A stretch of 44,305 nt of DNA from Sinomicrobium pectinilyticum (lineage in GTDB: Bacteria > Bacteroidota > Bacteroidia > Flavobacteriales > Flavobacteriaceae): NCBI RefSeq assembly GCF_003725735.1, contig NZ_RJTM01000162.1, positions 1 to 44,305 on the forward strand, in the 5' to 3' direction. This document shows positions 25,868-34,067 of this stretch, in pieces. The notes beneath the pieces were generated by a model that was given only the letters and a program-made list of their open reading frames with translations, had not been told where the DNA came from and did not search any database. The position numbers and the translations under genes are program-made. The stretch's first letter is position 1; each line of letters begins with the position of its first letter.

Positions 25868-26422
25868 TTGGCAGAAGAGAGAATAATATTGGGCATAGAC
25901 CCGGGAACCACCATCATGGGGTTCGGGCTGATCCGGGTGACCGGAAAGCAGATGCGTTTTATGCAACTGAACGAATTGCAATTGCAGAAGTACCACGATC
26001 ATTACCTTAAGCTCAAGCTTATTTTTGAACGTACGGTAGAACTGATAGATACGTACCATCCGGATGAAATAGCCATAGAGGCCCCTTTTTTCGGTAAAAA
26101 CGTACAATCCATGCTCAAACTGGGCAGGGCACAGGGAGTGGCAATGGCGGCCGGGTTGTCCAGGGAGATTCCTATAACGGAATACTCTCCGAAAAAGATA
26201 AAAATGGCCATCACAGGAAACGGAAATGCCAGTAAAGAACAGGTGGCCGGCATGTTACAGAGCCTTCTGAAACTTAAGGAACTCCCCAAAAATCTCGATT
26301 CTACAGACGGGCTGGCAGCAGCAGTCTGCCATTTTTTTAATTCGGGAAAAACTCCCGGTGAAAAAACATACGGCAGTTGGAGTGCTTTCGTAAAACAGAA
26401 CGAAGGGCGTATAAAAAAATAA
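25868..26422 (+). CDS. ruvC: Holliday junction endonuclease RuvC
   Basis: 184 residues. RuvC resolves Holliday junctions with RuvAB during recombination. The RNase H-like fold and all four acidic metal ligands are visible: Asp11 (GIDPGT), Glu71 ([10 protein letters not shown]), Asp144 and Asp147 ([14 protein letters not shown]). The length is normal for the family. The start is TTG at 25868: the conserved segment [10 protein letters not shown] begins three codons later and no nearby upstream ATG exists in frame. hemW follows after 52 bp on the same strand, so the two may share a transcript. Confidence 0.97.
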   Translation: MAEERIILGIDPGTTIMGFGLIRVTGKQMRFMQLNELQLQKYHDHYLKLKLIFERTVELIDTYHPDEIAIEAPFFGKNVQSMLKLGRAQGVAMAAGLSREIPITEYSPKKIKMAITGNGNASKEQVAGMLQSLLKLKELPKNLDSTDGLAAAVCHFFNSGKTPGEKTYGSWSAFVKQNEGRIKK

Positions 26423-26474
26423 GTACTTACCTCCTTTTACCGGAGAGATACCAAAAACAGGACAACAGAAGATC

Positions 26475-27602
26475 TTGGGAGCCATATATATTCACATACC
26501 GTTTTGCAAGCAAGCCTGCCATTATTGCGATTTTCACTTCTCCACTTCCATGGGAAAGAAGGCGGAGATGATCCTGGCATTACAAAAGGAGTTGCAACTC
26601 CGCAAAGGAGAATTCCGGGACGAAGTGGTGGAGACCATTTACTTTGGCGGAGGTACCCCTTCCTTGCTATCCGTAGATGAATTAACCCATATCATCCGGG
26701 CCGTATATACCCATTATAAAGTAGGTGAAAATCCCGAGATTACGATAGAGGCCAATCCGGATGACCTTTCCCGGGACAAGATCATCGGCCTGGGCAGTTC
26801 GCCGGTAAGCCGGCTCAGTATAGGCATACAGTCATTCTTTGACCGGGACCTGAAATGGATGAACCGGGCACATACCGGAGAGGAAGCCCGCAAATGCCTG
26901 TCCGTTGCAAGGGAATATTTCGATAACATTACCATAGATCTCATTTACGGTATACCGGGCATGGATCACAAACGCTGGAGGGAAAACCTGGATATGGTAC
27001 TGGAGTATAACATTCCCCATATCTCCGCATATGCCCTGACCGTAGAACCAAAGACGGCACTGGATAAGTTTATCCGCAGCGGGAAAGCACCTGCCCCGGA
27101 CGAAACACATGCAGGAGAACAGTTCACTATCCTTACTGATGTTCTCCGGCATAAGGGATTTGTGCACTATGAACTTTCCAATTTCGGGAAGGAAGGTTAT
27201 TTTTCCAGGAATAATAGTTCTTATTGGCTGGGTAAAAAATATCTCGGGATAGGGCCGTCGGCACATAGTTATGACGGGAGGAACAGGAGCTGGAATGTAG
27301 CCAATAATGCCATCTACCTGAAATCCCTGAACAAGGGGGAATTACCGCAGGAAACAGAGGTACTTACGACAACAGACCGTTATAACGAGTATATTATGAC
27401 CGGCCTCCGCACCATATGGGGAGTTTCACTCAAACGACTAGAAGAGGATTTCGGAACAGGGTATTACCGTTACCTGTTAAAAGAAACGAAAAAATACCTG
27501 GATAATGGTCTGCTGGATATCCGGGGAGAGGTATTGCGGACCACAGTCAAGGGTAAATTCCTGACCGACGGTATCGCTTCCGATCTTTTTTACGTAGACT
27601 AA
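26475..27602 (+). CDS. hemW: HemW-type radical SAM heme chaperone
   Basis: 375 residues. The [4Fe-4S]-binding motif is CKQACHYCDF (Cys11, Cys15, Cys18) with Phe at the position that is a fourth Cys in true HemN coproporphyrinogen dehydrogenases, which points to HemW. Other family motifs: YFGGGTPSLL, EANPDD, RLSIGIQSF, TIDLIYGIPG, and the C-terminal HemN_C-type domain (ETEVLTTTDRYNEYIMTGLRT). HemW binds and delivers heme in the cytoplasm. The start is TTG at 26475, immediately before the conserved IYIHIPFC; in-frame upstream codons offer no ATG. Confidence 0.95.
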   Translation: MGAIYIHIPFCKQACHYCDFHFSTSMGKKAEMILALQKELQLRKGEFRDEVVETIYFGGGTPSLLSVDELTHIIRAVYTHYKVGENPEITIEANPDDLSRDKIIGLGSSPVSRLSIGIQSFFDRDLKWMNRAHTGEEARKCLSVAREYFDNITIDLIYGIPGMDHKRWRENLDMVLEYNIPHISAYALTVEPKTALDKFIRSGKAPAPDETHAGEQFTILTDVLRHKGFVHYELSNFGKEGYFSRNNSSYWLGKKYLGIGPSAHSYDGRNRSWNVANNAIYLKSLNKGELPQETEVLTTTDRYNEYIMTGLRTIWGVSLKRLEEDFGTGYYRYLLKETKKYLDNGLLDIRGEVLRTTVKGKFLTDGIASDLFYVD

Positions 27603-27881
27603 TTTCTTGCCCTTATGGGATGATTGTACATATATAGTGAGGTGAAGGTAAGTCACCCACCCTGTGGGGCACCTTGATCCGCCCTGTATCTTGGTTTCGT
27701 ACCGCTTATATGAAGATGTTGAATGTCATCAATATGAAGGAGTTGTATATAGTAAGGAAATAGATTCACAATCGCAATTCCTGGAATTTTGTTTTTTGAA
27801 CGGAAACCGGGTCTCCCGCGGTTTTCCTTTTGGAGTTAAGAATGAAAAGTGAGGGAAGCCAATCCGGGTTGAATTGTGTCA
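27603..27881. other. Convergent spacer between hemW and the M28 peptidase gene
   Basis: 279 bp with no convincing gene. It contains imperfect inverted repeats, including a GGAAACC / GGTTTTCC pair near 27800-27830 that could help terminate the M28 transcript on the minus strand, but no proper T-run follows. Confidence 0.4.
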
Positions 27882-28847
27882 TCAGCCTTTCACTTCTGTG
27901 AACGGAAGTTTTTCCTTTTTCATGGCATTTTCTATGATCTGTATTTCCAGGTCAATGATTTTTGCCTCCGCTTCGGCATTTATCTTGTCGGCATCATCCG
28001 ACGGCATATGATAGTCCGGATGTCCGCCGGTATGAAAAAACAGTACGGGGACCTGCTTGGCATAAAATGAACCGTGATCGGAGCCTCCGCTTCCGGCATC
28101 GTCGGTAAAGAATTTTACCCCGGCCTGTACATCCTCAAAAACAGAAGGCCAGTCACTGCTGGTGCCGTACCCGCCAATACCTATACCGCGTTGGGGATCA
28201 TAACGACCTATCATGTCCATATTCAACATAAAATGGATATTTTCCACAGGCAATACAGAATGTTCCACAAAATATTTGGATCCCAATAAACCAAGTTCTT
28301 CCGCAGAAAAAGCAATGAACAGGAAGTTATACGGTTCGGTCTCCCCGTTCCCGGAAAAGTAACGGGCCAGTTCCAGCAGGCCGGCCACGCCGGAGGCGTT
28401 GTCGTCTGCTCCGTTGTGAATATGCCCTTCGGGTTCCGGATGTTTGGAACTTCCTTGTTGTCCTGTGCCCAGGTGATCGTAATGTGCTCCGATAACAATG
28501 GTATAAGGAGCTCTGTTATCAAGAAGTCCGATAATATTGTTTGCTTTACGCAAACTGTCCTTAACCGTCACTTTCCTTACCCTGGCAATAAACGGCTGTT
28601 TATATTTCCGGGTACCCGCAGGCGATAGTCCGTATTTCCTGTATTGGCGTTCAATATATCTTGCTGCTTTTTTCAGCCCTTTACTACCGGTGCCCCTCCC
28701 TTTCATTTTGTCTGCGGCCAGTATGTTTATATGCTGTTGTATGATTGTGGCATCGGGCCGGACGGAAACATCCTGGGCGAGTACCTGGAAACCGCCGGTA
28801 AGGAAGAATAGAACAGGGCTGATCAGTGCTATGGTACGTGTGGTCAT
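27882..28847 (-). CDS. Exported M28-family zinc aminopeptidase
   Basis: 321 residues. Signal peptide about 1-25 (cleavage after LAQ). The two-zinc M28 site is complete: His122 and Asp124 (GAHYDHLG), Asp148/Asp149 (GADDNASGVAGLLELA), Glu183-Glu184 (FSAEELGLLGS), Asp211 (NMDMIGRY) and His280 (DYHMPSDD). It is predicted to be a periplasmic or secreted peptidase that removes N-terminal residues. It is transcribed alone from a good promoter at 28870-28901. Length is compact for the family, with no PDZ or PA domain. Confidence 0.95.
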   Translation of the reverse strand: MTTRTIALISPVLFFLTGGFQVLAQDVSVRPDATIIQQHINILAADKMKGRGTGSKGLKKAARYIERQYRKYGLSPAGTRKYKQPFIARVRKVTVKDSLRKANNIIGLLDNRAPYTIVIGAHYDHLGTGQQGSSKHPEPEGHIHNGADDNASGVAGLLELARYFSGNGETEPYNFLFIAFSAEELGLLGSKYFVEHSVLPVENIHFMLNMDMIGRYDPQRGIGIGGYGTSSDWPSVFEDVQAGVKFFTDDAGSGGSDHGSFYAKQVPVLFFHTGGHPDYHMPSDDADKINAEAEAKIIDLEIQIIENAMKKEKLPFTEVKG

Positions 28848-28869
28848 CGGGATAAAAATTTACGAAAGG

Positions 28870-28901
28870 CAAATCTATACGTTTTGCAGGTAAGCTACAA
28901 A
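28870..28901 (-). promoter_or_regulatory. Promoter of the M28 peptidase gene
   Basis: On the minus strand, TTTG (28901-28898) and TAGATTTG (28877-28870) are separated by 20 bp, a good match to the Bacteroidota TTTG/TAnnTTTG promoter. It lies 23 bp before the start codon. Confidence 0.55.
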
Positions 28902-28940
28902 AAAATAACCTCGAAACCCGAAACCCGGGGCTTCGGTACA

Positions 28941-28959
28941 TCCCGAACGGAGTTCGGGA
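28941..28959. repeat. REP-like hairpin
   Basis: Perfect 8-bp arms TCCCGAAC / GTTCGGGA around a 3-nt loop in the divergent spacer between the M28 and cyclase genes. No T-run. Confidence 0.65.
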
Positions 28960-29033
28960 CACTCAGCCGCCTTCGCTTTGGTTTATGACTGACTGAAACC
29001 TGTAACTTTAAACCATTATTCCTAAATTGCAGT

Positions 29034-29780
29034 ATGCAAACGACAATACAACACCGGGGAGTTACATACCATACCGACCTGAACGAACCGATAGATATTT
29101 CCATTCCCTTACGGGCCTCGGAAGACAATCCTGTGGCATGGTACCTCGGGGCTCCCGAAATAAAGCCTGTACAATCCGGTGACTGGACAGGGAGTGTGGA
29201 ACAGGGGGCATCTACCAACTTTAACAATGTGTTATTCAATCCGCATGCCCATGGCACCCATACGGAGTGTGCCGGGCATATTACCAGGGAATTTTACAGT
29301 GTTAACGATGTGCTGCAAAAGTTTTTTTTTATTGCGGAACTGATTTCCCTACAACCGGAAGCGGAGGACGAAGACAGGGTTATTTCGCGGGAGCAGATAG
29401 AGGATGTACTTTCCGGAAAAAATCCGGAAGCCGTCATTATCCGAACCCTGCCCAACGATAAAGGCAAGCTCACGCGGAAATATTCGCATACCAATCCGCC
29501 TTACCTCAAGGAGGAGGTGGCTATATACCTTCGGGAAACGGGAGTAAAACATCTTTTAACAGATCTTCCTTCCGTTGATAAAGAAAAGGATGGTGGTAAA
29601 TTGCTGGTCCATAAGGCATTCTGGAATACCGATGACCGTACGAGACTGGATGCTACCATCACAGAATTTATTTTTGTGCCCGATTTTGTACCGGATGGAA
29701 CATATTTGTTAAATTTACAGATAGCATCTTTTGAAAATGATGCTTCCCCGAGTAAACCGGTCCTCTATAAAATACGGTAA
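29034..29780 (+). CDS. Cyclase-family (kynurenine formamidase-like) metal-dependent hydrolase
   Basis: 248 residues. The family motif appears as HAHGTHTE with His71, His73, His76 and Glu78; the usual form is HxGTHxD, so Glu stands where Asp is typical. Gly81-His82 follow. Other family-like parts: PIDISIPLRASEDNPVAWY near the N-terminus, VIIRTLP in the middle and HLLTDLPSVD, with a second conserved acidic segment. Members hydrolyse amides such as N-formylkynurenine or act as isatin hydrolases. No tryptophan-catabolism genes are nearby, so the substrate is open. Confidence 0.85.
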   Translation: MQTTIQHRGVTYHTDLNEPIDISIPLRASEDNPVAWYLGAPEIKPVQSGDWTGSVEQGASTNFNNVLFNPHAHGTHTECAGHITREFYSVNDVLQKFFFIAELISLQPEAEDEDRVISREQIEDVLSGKNPEAVIIRTLPNDKGKLTRKYSHTNPPYLKEEVAIYLRETGVKHLLTDLPSVDKEKDGGKLLVHKAFWNTDDRTRLDATITEFIFVPDFVPDGTYLLNLQIASFENDASPSKPVLYKIR

Positions 29781-29816
29781 TATGAAATGCCCGTAAGTAG
29801 GATTGTCATACCTCCC

Positions 29817-29838
29817 GATCCCGATAGTTGTCGGGATC
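29817..29838. repeat. REP-like hairpin
   Basis: Perfect 8-bp arms GATCCCGA / TCGGGATC around TAGTTG, 36 bp after the cyclase gene. It could act as a transcript-end structure, but no T-run follows. Confidence 0.65.
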
Positions 29839-29928
29839 ATAGGGATATCGTATGAAAAACAATTGCGGAGCGTCCTGATGGACACCGGCGGGAAATAAAC
29901 AATAAGTGAATTAAATGAAAATAAGCAT

Positions 29929-30288
29929 ATGAAACGGACAATACAGGCAGAAGAGTTATTCATGTTCATTCTGGGAGTGTACCTGTTCCGGCAGACCGGT
30001 TATTCCTGGTGGTGGTTTTTTGGGTTGTTTCTGGTACCTGATATCGGAATGACAGGATATTTGTGGGGTAGCAGGACAGGAGCGGTAACTTATAACCTTT
30101 TGCACCACAAAGGAATTGCCATAGGGTTATTTTTGCTGGGCGTCTTTTTACGGTCACAGCCCTTGCAGATGGCCGGGGCCATATGTTTTGCCCATTCCGG
30201 CTTTGACCGCATGCTGGGATACGGCCTGAAATACGGGAATTCTTTTAATAATACGCACCTGGATAGGAAAGGAGAAAAATTCAAATAG
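29929..30288 (+). CDS. DUF4260-family membrane protein
   Basis: 119 residues with hydrophobic segments at about 10-20, 26-46 and 62-80, plus a weaker one at 80-90. The sequence GYSWWWFFGLFLVPDIGMTGYLWGSRTGAVTYNLLHHKGIA and the later HSGFDRMLGYGLKYGNSFNNTHL match the DUF4260 pattern. No biochemical role is known. It sits 3 bp before the next gene, so the two are almost certainly co-transcribed. Confidence 0.88.
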   Translation: MKRTIQAEELFMFILGVYLFRQTGYSWWWFFGLFLVPDIGMTGYLWGSRTGAVTYNLLHHKGIAIGLFLLGVFLRSQPLQMAGAICFAHSGFDRMLGYGLKYGNSFNNTHLDRKGEKFK

Positions 30289-30291
30289 TTT

Positions 30292-30948
30292 ATGAACGAT
30301 ATTTTTACCTTGCTGGTAGGCCTGGTATTGGGGGTTATTGCCACCTACTGGCTGTATACCTACCTCAAGAGAAGACAAAGCAGGCAACTCACGCAAAAAC
30401 AGTCGGTAGTACTACTGGAAAAAATCCGGAGAGTATGTAAACTGACTACTGTAGAGGGGGATTTCGCAGAGATCTATCATTATGAGAATACCAGGCAACA
30501 TCTTTTGAGCCTTATCTCCAGCAGAAAAAAGGCGCTGATCATTATCAATGCCAAAGTGCATATAGGTTTTGACCTCCGTAAGGTGAAGATGAGGGCCGAT
30601 AACAACCGCAAGCATATAGTACTGACTGACTTTCCTCAGCCGCAGGTAATGTCCATAGAGCCCGATCTCAAGTATTACGATGTAAAGAACGGCCTGTTCA
30701 ACAGGTTTGCTTCTACGGACCTTACCGAGCTCAACAAGGAAGCAAAACAGCATATTCTGGACAAGATACCGGAGAGCGGGCTTATGGAAACGGCCAGAAA
30801 GGAGGTTCTGGAAGCCGTTTTGCTCATAGAAACCATCGTACAGACCATAGGATGGAAGCTTGATTACTCCGCATTGGAAGTAACAGCAGGAGAAAAGGAA
30901 ATGATCGAAGAGGAAACACGGAAGTCATTGAGAAGCGAAGATGCCTGA
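30292..30948 (+). CDS. DUF4230-family membrane-anchored protein
   Basis: 218 residues. A single N-terminal membrane helix (about 5-24) is followed by a short basic segment (YLKRRQSRQ) and a soluble domain (about 38-205) with LLEKIRRVCKLTTVEGDFAEIYHYE and KALIIINAKVHIGFDLRKVKM. This is the DUF4230 pattern, with the domain probably in the periplasm. Function unknown. It follows the DUF4260 gene after 3 bp. Confidence 0.88.
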   Translation: MNDIFTLLVGLVLGVIATYWLYTYLKRRQSRQLTQKQSVVLLEKIRRVCKLTTVEGDFAEIYHYENTRQHLLSLISSRKKALIIINAKVHIGFDLRKVKMRADNNRKHIVLTDFPQPQVMSIEPDLKYYDVKNGLFNRFASTDLTELNKEAKQHILDKIPESGLMETARKEVLEAVLLIETIVQTIGWKLDYSALEVTAGEKEMIEEETRKSLRSEDA

Positions 30949-31013
30949 CCGACCGTAAAACAAATGGCACCATACCCCGGGTAACAGCGGAAACACTAAC
31001 ATAACACCGACAT

Positions 31014-31382
31014 ATGACTATAGACAGATTGAGGAATTATTGTTTAAATAAGAAAGGAGCTACCGAAGATACTCCCTTCGGCGAAGATACCATAGTTTTT
31101 AAAGTAATGGGGAAAATGTTCGCCCTGACTTCCCTCGACAAATGGGAAGCGGGAGACCATTCGGTTAACCTGAAGTGCGATCCGGACCGGACCGAAGAAC
31201 TGAGAGCGGAATACGAAAGCATACAGCCCGGGTACCACATGAATAAAAGACATTGGAATACGGTTGACCTGGGTAACGGTGAACTTTCCGAAGAACTAAT
31301 CCGGGAGCTTATCGATATTTCCTATAACCTGGTGGTAAAGGGGCTTACCAAAAGACAACGCGAAAACCTCGATTCTCTCTGA
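31014..31382 (+). CDS. MmcQ/YjbR-family protein
   Basis: 122 residues, the usual size. Family motifs: GATEDTPFGEDTIVFKVMGKMFAL, VNLKCDPDRTEELRAEY, PGYHMNKRHWNTVDL and a C-terminal helix pair. The CyaY-like fold is associated with DNA binding in some members, but the biological role is unclear. Its start lies 65 bp after the DUF4230 stop, so it may be in the same transcript. Confidence 0.92.
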   Translation: MTIDRLRNYCLNKKGATEDTPFGEDTIVFKVMGKMFALTSLDKWEAGDHSVNLKCDPDRTEELRAEYESIQPGYHMNKRHWNTVDLGNGELSEELIRELIDISYNLVVKGLTKRQRENLDSL

Positions 31383-31476
31383 AGATACCTGTGCAGGAGA
31401 AGAGGGAAAACCACAGGAATATTTCTCTGTATCTGTCGTTAAAAAAGGCAGGGAGTTAACGGAAAATCAATTAAGA

Positions 31477-31550
31477 CTGTCATTCCGGACGGAGTTGTGG
31501 AATACACCGGGCTGGAAAATAAGTCTTTTTGGCTTCGCCCGGAATGACAG
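31477..31550. repeat. 74-bp intergenic element with 12-bp terminal inverted repeats
   Basis: CTGTCATTCCGG (31477-31488) and CCGGAATGACAG (31539-31550) are perfect inverted copies around a 50-nt middle, in the convergent spacer between the YjbR and M20 genes. The ends are of the kind seen in small dispersed intergenic elements. It could also terminate transcription from either side, though no T-run is adjacent. Confidence 0.65.
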
Positions 31551-31586
31551 GAAGAAAGGGTTGACTTTTATGCGGTTGAGGTCTCG

Positions 31587-32990
31587 CTATACATTTCCTT
31601 CGGATTTATATAATTCCGTAAAATATTTGTAAAACAGGGGGATGGTTTCTATCCCCTTCAGGTAATTAAAAATACCGAAGTGCTCGTTGGGCGAATGTAT
31701 GGCATCCGTATCCAGCCCGAAACCCATTAATATGGTTTTGCTGTGCAGCTTTTTTTCGAATAGGGATACGATGGGGATGCTCCCCCCACTTCGTTGCGGA
31801 ATGGGAGTTATGCCGAAAGTATCGCTGTAGGCTTTGCTTGCAGCCTGGTAACCGATACTGTCAATGGGGGTTACATAAGCCTGTCCGCCATGATGGGGTT
31901 TTACGAGCACTTTTACCCCCTTCGGGGCAATATTCTCGAAATGTTTTTTAAACAATGCTGAGATCTCGGTCCAGTCCTGGTCCGGGACCAGTCGCATGGA
32001 TATTTTGGCATAGGCTTTTGCAGGTATCACGGTTTTGGCCCCTTCACCGGTATATCCGCCCCATATTCCGTTAACGTCAAGTGTGGGACGGATGGAATTC
32101 CGTTCATTGGTCGAATATCCTTTTTCGCCGTAAACATCATCTATATCAAGGGCATTTTTATATTTTTCCAGGGAAAAAGGGGCTTTGGCCATTTCCGCCC
32201 GTTCCTCCGGCGAAATCTCCTCTACCTTATCGTAAAAACCGGGAATGGTAATGTGATTGTTTTCATCGTGGAGGGAGGCGATCATCTGTGCCAGGATATT
32301 GATAGGGTTGGCCACTGCACCGCCATATAAGCCCGAATGCAGGTCGCGATTAGGTCCTGTAATTTCCACTTCCACATAACTCAGCCCTCTTAAGCCGGTG
32401 GTAATGGAAGGCTGTTCGTTACTTATCATGCCCGTATCGGAAATGAGTATGACATCGTTTTTCAGCTTTTCCCGGTTGCGTTCGATAAACCAGCCCAGGC
32501 TTTCCGAACCTACTTCTTCCTCACCTTCTATCATGAACTTTACATTGCAGGGAAGCGCATGTTGGGTTACCATATATTCCAGGGCTTTTACATGCATGTA
32601 CATCTGCCCCTTGTCATCACAGGCACCTCTTGCAAAAATGGCACCTTCCGGATGGATATTCGTCTTCCTGATCACCGGTTCGAACGGGCCGCTTTCCCAA
32701 AGCTCCACCGGGTCGGGCGGTTGCACATCATAATGGCCATAAACCAATACGGTGGGCAATTCCGGATCAATGGTTTTTTCCCCATAAACAATAGGGTAAC
32801 CGGGGGTATCACAGATTTCTGCATGATCGCAACCGGCTTTTATAAGGCTTTCTTTTACGGCTTCGGCAGTATTAAGGACATCCTGGGAAAAGGCGGGATC
32901 GGCACTTACGGAGGGAATTCTGAGGAGCTCTGTAAGCTCTTCGATAAATCGTTCTTTATTTTTTTGAACGTATGATGAAATATCTTCCAT
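31587..32990 (-). CDS. M20-family dipeptidase
   Basis: 467 residues, cytoplasmic (no signal peptide). The two-zinc M20 site is visible: His86 and Asp88 (VYGHYDVQPPDP), Asp125/Asp126 (GACDDKGQM), the Glu cluster at 157-159 (EGEEEVGSE) and a later Asp in ISDTGM. A lid/dimerisation domain interrupts the catalytic one (about 200-380: LRGLSYVEVEITGPNRDLHSGLYGG), and a late HSPNEHF supplies the last His ligand. It cleaves dipeptides or related N-acyl amino acids. Transcribed divergently from tRNA-Leu. Confidence 0.95.
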   Translation of the reverse strand: MEDISSYVQKNKERFIEELTELLRIPSVSADPAFSQDVLNTAEAVKESLIKAGCDHAEICDTPGYPIVYGEKTIDPELPTVLVYGHYDVQPPDPVELWESGPFEPVIRKTNIHPEGAIFARGACDDKGQMYMHVKALEYMVTQHALPCNVKFMIEGEEEVGSESLGWFIERNREKLKNDVILISDTGMISNEQPSITTGLRGLSYVEVEITGPNRDLHSGLYGGAVANPINILAQMIASLHDENNHITIPGFYDKVEEISPEERAEMAKAPFSLEKYKNALDIDDVYGEKGYSTNERNSIRPTLDVNGIWGGYTGEGAKTVIPAKAYAKISMRLVPDQDWTEISALFKKHFENIAPKGVKVLVKPHHGGQAYVTPIDSIGYQAASKAYSDTFGITPIPQRSGGSIPIVSLFEKKLHSKTILMGFGLDTDAIHSPNEHFGIFNYLKGIETIPLFYKYFTELYKSEGNV

Positions 32991-33017
32991 GAAGCAGAAT
33001 AACTTTTATAATCTGAT

Positions 33018-33025
33018 CAAAAGTA
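33018..33025 (-). promoter_or_regulatory. Putative -7 box for the M20 dipeptidase gene
   Basis: On the minus strand TACTTTTG fits TAnnTTTG exactly, 27 bp before the ATG. The -33 region is weak. Confidence 0.4.
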
Positions 33026-33075
33026 CAAAAAAGATATTTTTTGAAGGCCTGTCGGTTTTTATTCGAAAAATAAAT

Positions 33076-33083
33076 TATATTTG
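33076..33083 (+). promoter_or_regulatory. -7 box of the tRNA-Leu promoter
   Basis: TATATTTG fits TAnnTTTG exactly, 28 bp upstream of the mature tRNA 5' end, in an AT-rich region with a T-run (33056-33060) near the -33 position. Confidence 0.5.
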
Positions 33084-33111
33084 CACCCCGATACCATAAC
33101 AGTATGATTTT

Positions 33112-33193
33112 GCGGGTGTGGTGGAATTGGTAGACACGCCAGACTTAGGATCTGGTGCCGAAAGGTGTGAAGGTTCGAGTCCTTTCACCCGCA
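33112..33193 (+). tRNA. tRNA-Leu (anticodon UAG)
   Basis: 82 nt. The acceptor arms GCGGGTG / CACCCGC pair perfectly. The anticodon arm is CCAGA-CTTAGGA-TCTGG with anticodon TAG. A long class II variable arm follows (TGCCGAAAGGTGT), then a T arm GAAGG-TTCGAGT-CCTTT, with discriminator A at 33193. The 3' CCA is not encoded (ACA follows), so it is added enzymatically. Confidence 0.97.
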
Positions 33194-33198
33194 CAAAA

Positions 33199-33226
33199 AG
33201 CCGAGGAGAGATCTTCGGCTTTTTTT
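33199..33226 (+). terminator. Rho-independent terminator after tRNA-Leu
   Basis: Stem AGCCGA (33199-33204) / TCGGCT (33215-33220), preceded by A-rich and followed by T-rich sequence (seven T residues from 33220), 6 nt after the tRNA. Confidence 0.85.
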
Positions 33227-33325
33227 GTTATGCCATTAAAAAAATGCTTTATCCCGCTGTTTAATAACCTCATAGTTTTCGTGTATCTTAATTCATGAAT
33301 ATGGGCATAAAAAAAACACGACAAA

Positions 33326-33353
33326 TTGAGAAATATTTGTTAGCTTAGCTTTG
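33326..33353 (+). promoter_or_regulatory. Promoter of the response regulator gene
   Basis: TTG (33326-33328) and TAGCTTTG (33346-33353, an exact TAnnTTTG) are 17 bp apart. The expected start is near 33360, giving a leader of about 78 nt that is AT-rich with repeated ATATTTTG-like words. Confidence 0.5.
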
Positions 33354-33437
33354 TAAATATCTCAATTGGCGATATTTTGTATGGTAACATATTTTTGAAT
33401 ATATTTTGTTTTTCACATTAAACCTACCCCCAAAAGA

Positions 33438-34067
33438 ATGAAAATTTTACTTGTAGACGATCACTTTGTGGTAAGGCAGGGTGTATTCATTATTTTGAAT
33501 AAGATATTGAGTAATATCTCTATTTTTCAGGCCGAAACTATTTCGAAGGCGTTTAACTATATCAACAATGAATTCTTTGACTTATTGATCCTGGATGTGC
33601 ATTTCCCGAAAGGAAGTAGTCTGGAATTACTGGGATATACTAAAATTAAAACCCCGAAAACCAAGGTGCTGATTTTTTCGGGACTTAATGAAAACAAGTT
33701 CGCATTGAGGTATATACACGCCGGGGCCGATGGGTACCTGAACAAATTGAGTTCGGAAGAGGAACTGCATACCGCCATACGTACCATTATAAAAAATAAA
33801 AAGTATATCAGCAGTTCGATAAGGGATCAGATCACGGATTCTATCCTTAATAAAACCCCGTTTAATAAACTGGATGCGCTGTCTGACCGGGAGATGGAAG
33901 TGGCAAGATTGCTTGTAAAAGGTGAAGGCAATATAGAAATAGCAGATTGTCTGAATTTAAGCCCTACAACGGTAAGCACCTATAAATACCGGCTTTTTGA
34001 AAAGCTCCAGGTTAATAATATAGCTTCCCTTATTTCGATGTTTAATACCTATGAAAAGTCGCTGTAA
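33438..34067 (+). CDS. LuxR/NarL-type response regulator
   Basis: 209 residues. The receiver domain (1-120) has Asp7-Asp8 (LVDDH), the phospho-acceptor Asp53 (LILDVHFP), Ser81 (IFSG) and Lys103 (YLNK). A LuxR-type helix-turn-helix (about 145-205) carries LSDREMEVARLLVKGEGNIEIADCLNLSPTTVSTYKYRLFEKLQV. It is a DNA-binding regulator, presumably phosphorylated by the histidine kinase encoded on the opposite strand, whose last 19 bp overlap its own end. Target genes are not shown; the large adhesin gene beyond the kinase is a candidate. Confidence 0.95.
   Translation: MKILLVDDHFVVRQGVFIILNKILSNISIFQAETISKAFNYINNEFFDLLILDVHFPKGSSLELLGYTKIKTPKTKVLIFSGLNENKFALRYIHAGADGYLNKLSSEEELHTAIRTIIKNKKYISSSIRDQITDSILNKTPFNKLDALSDREMEVARLLVKGEGNIEIADCLNLSPTTVSTYKYRLFEKLQVNNIASLISMFNTYEKSL

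Noticed and set aside
33112-33226. Integration (att) site at tRNA-Leu
   Set aside because: No integrase gene or direct repeat of the tRNA 3' end is seen nearby; the following hairpin is an ordinary terminator.
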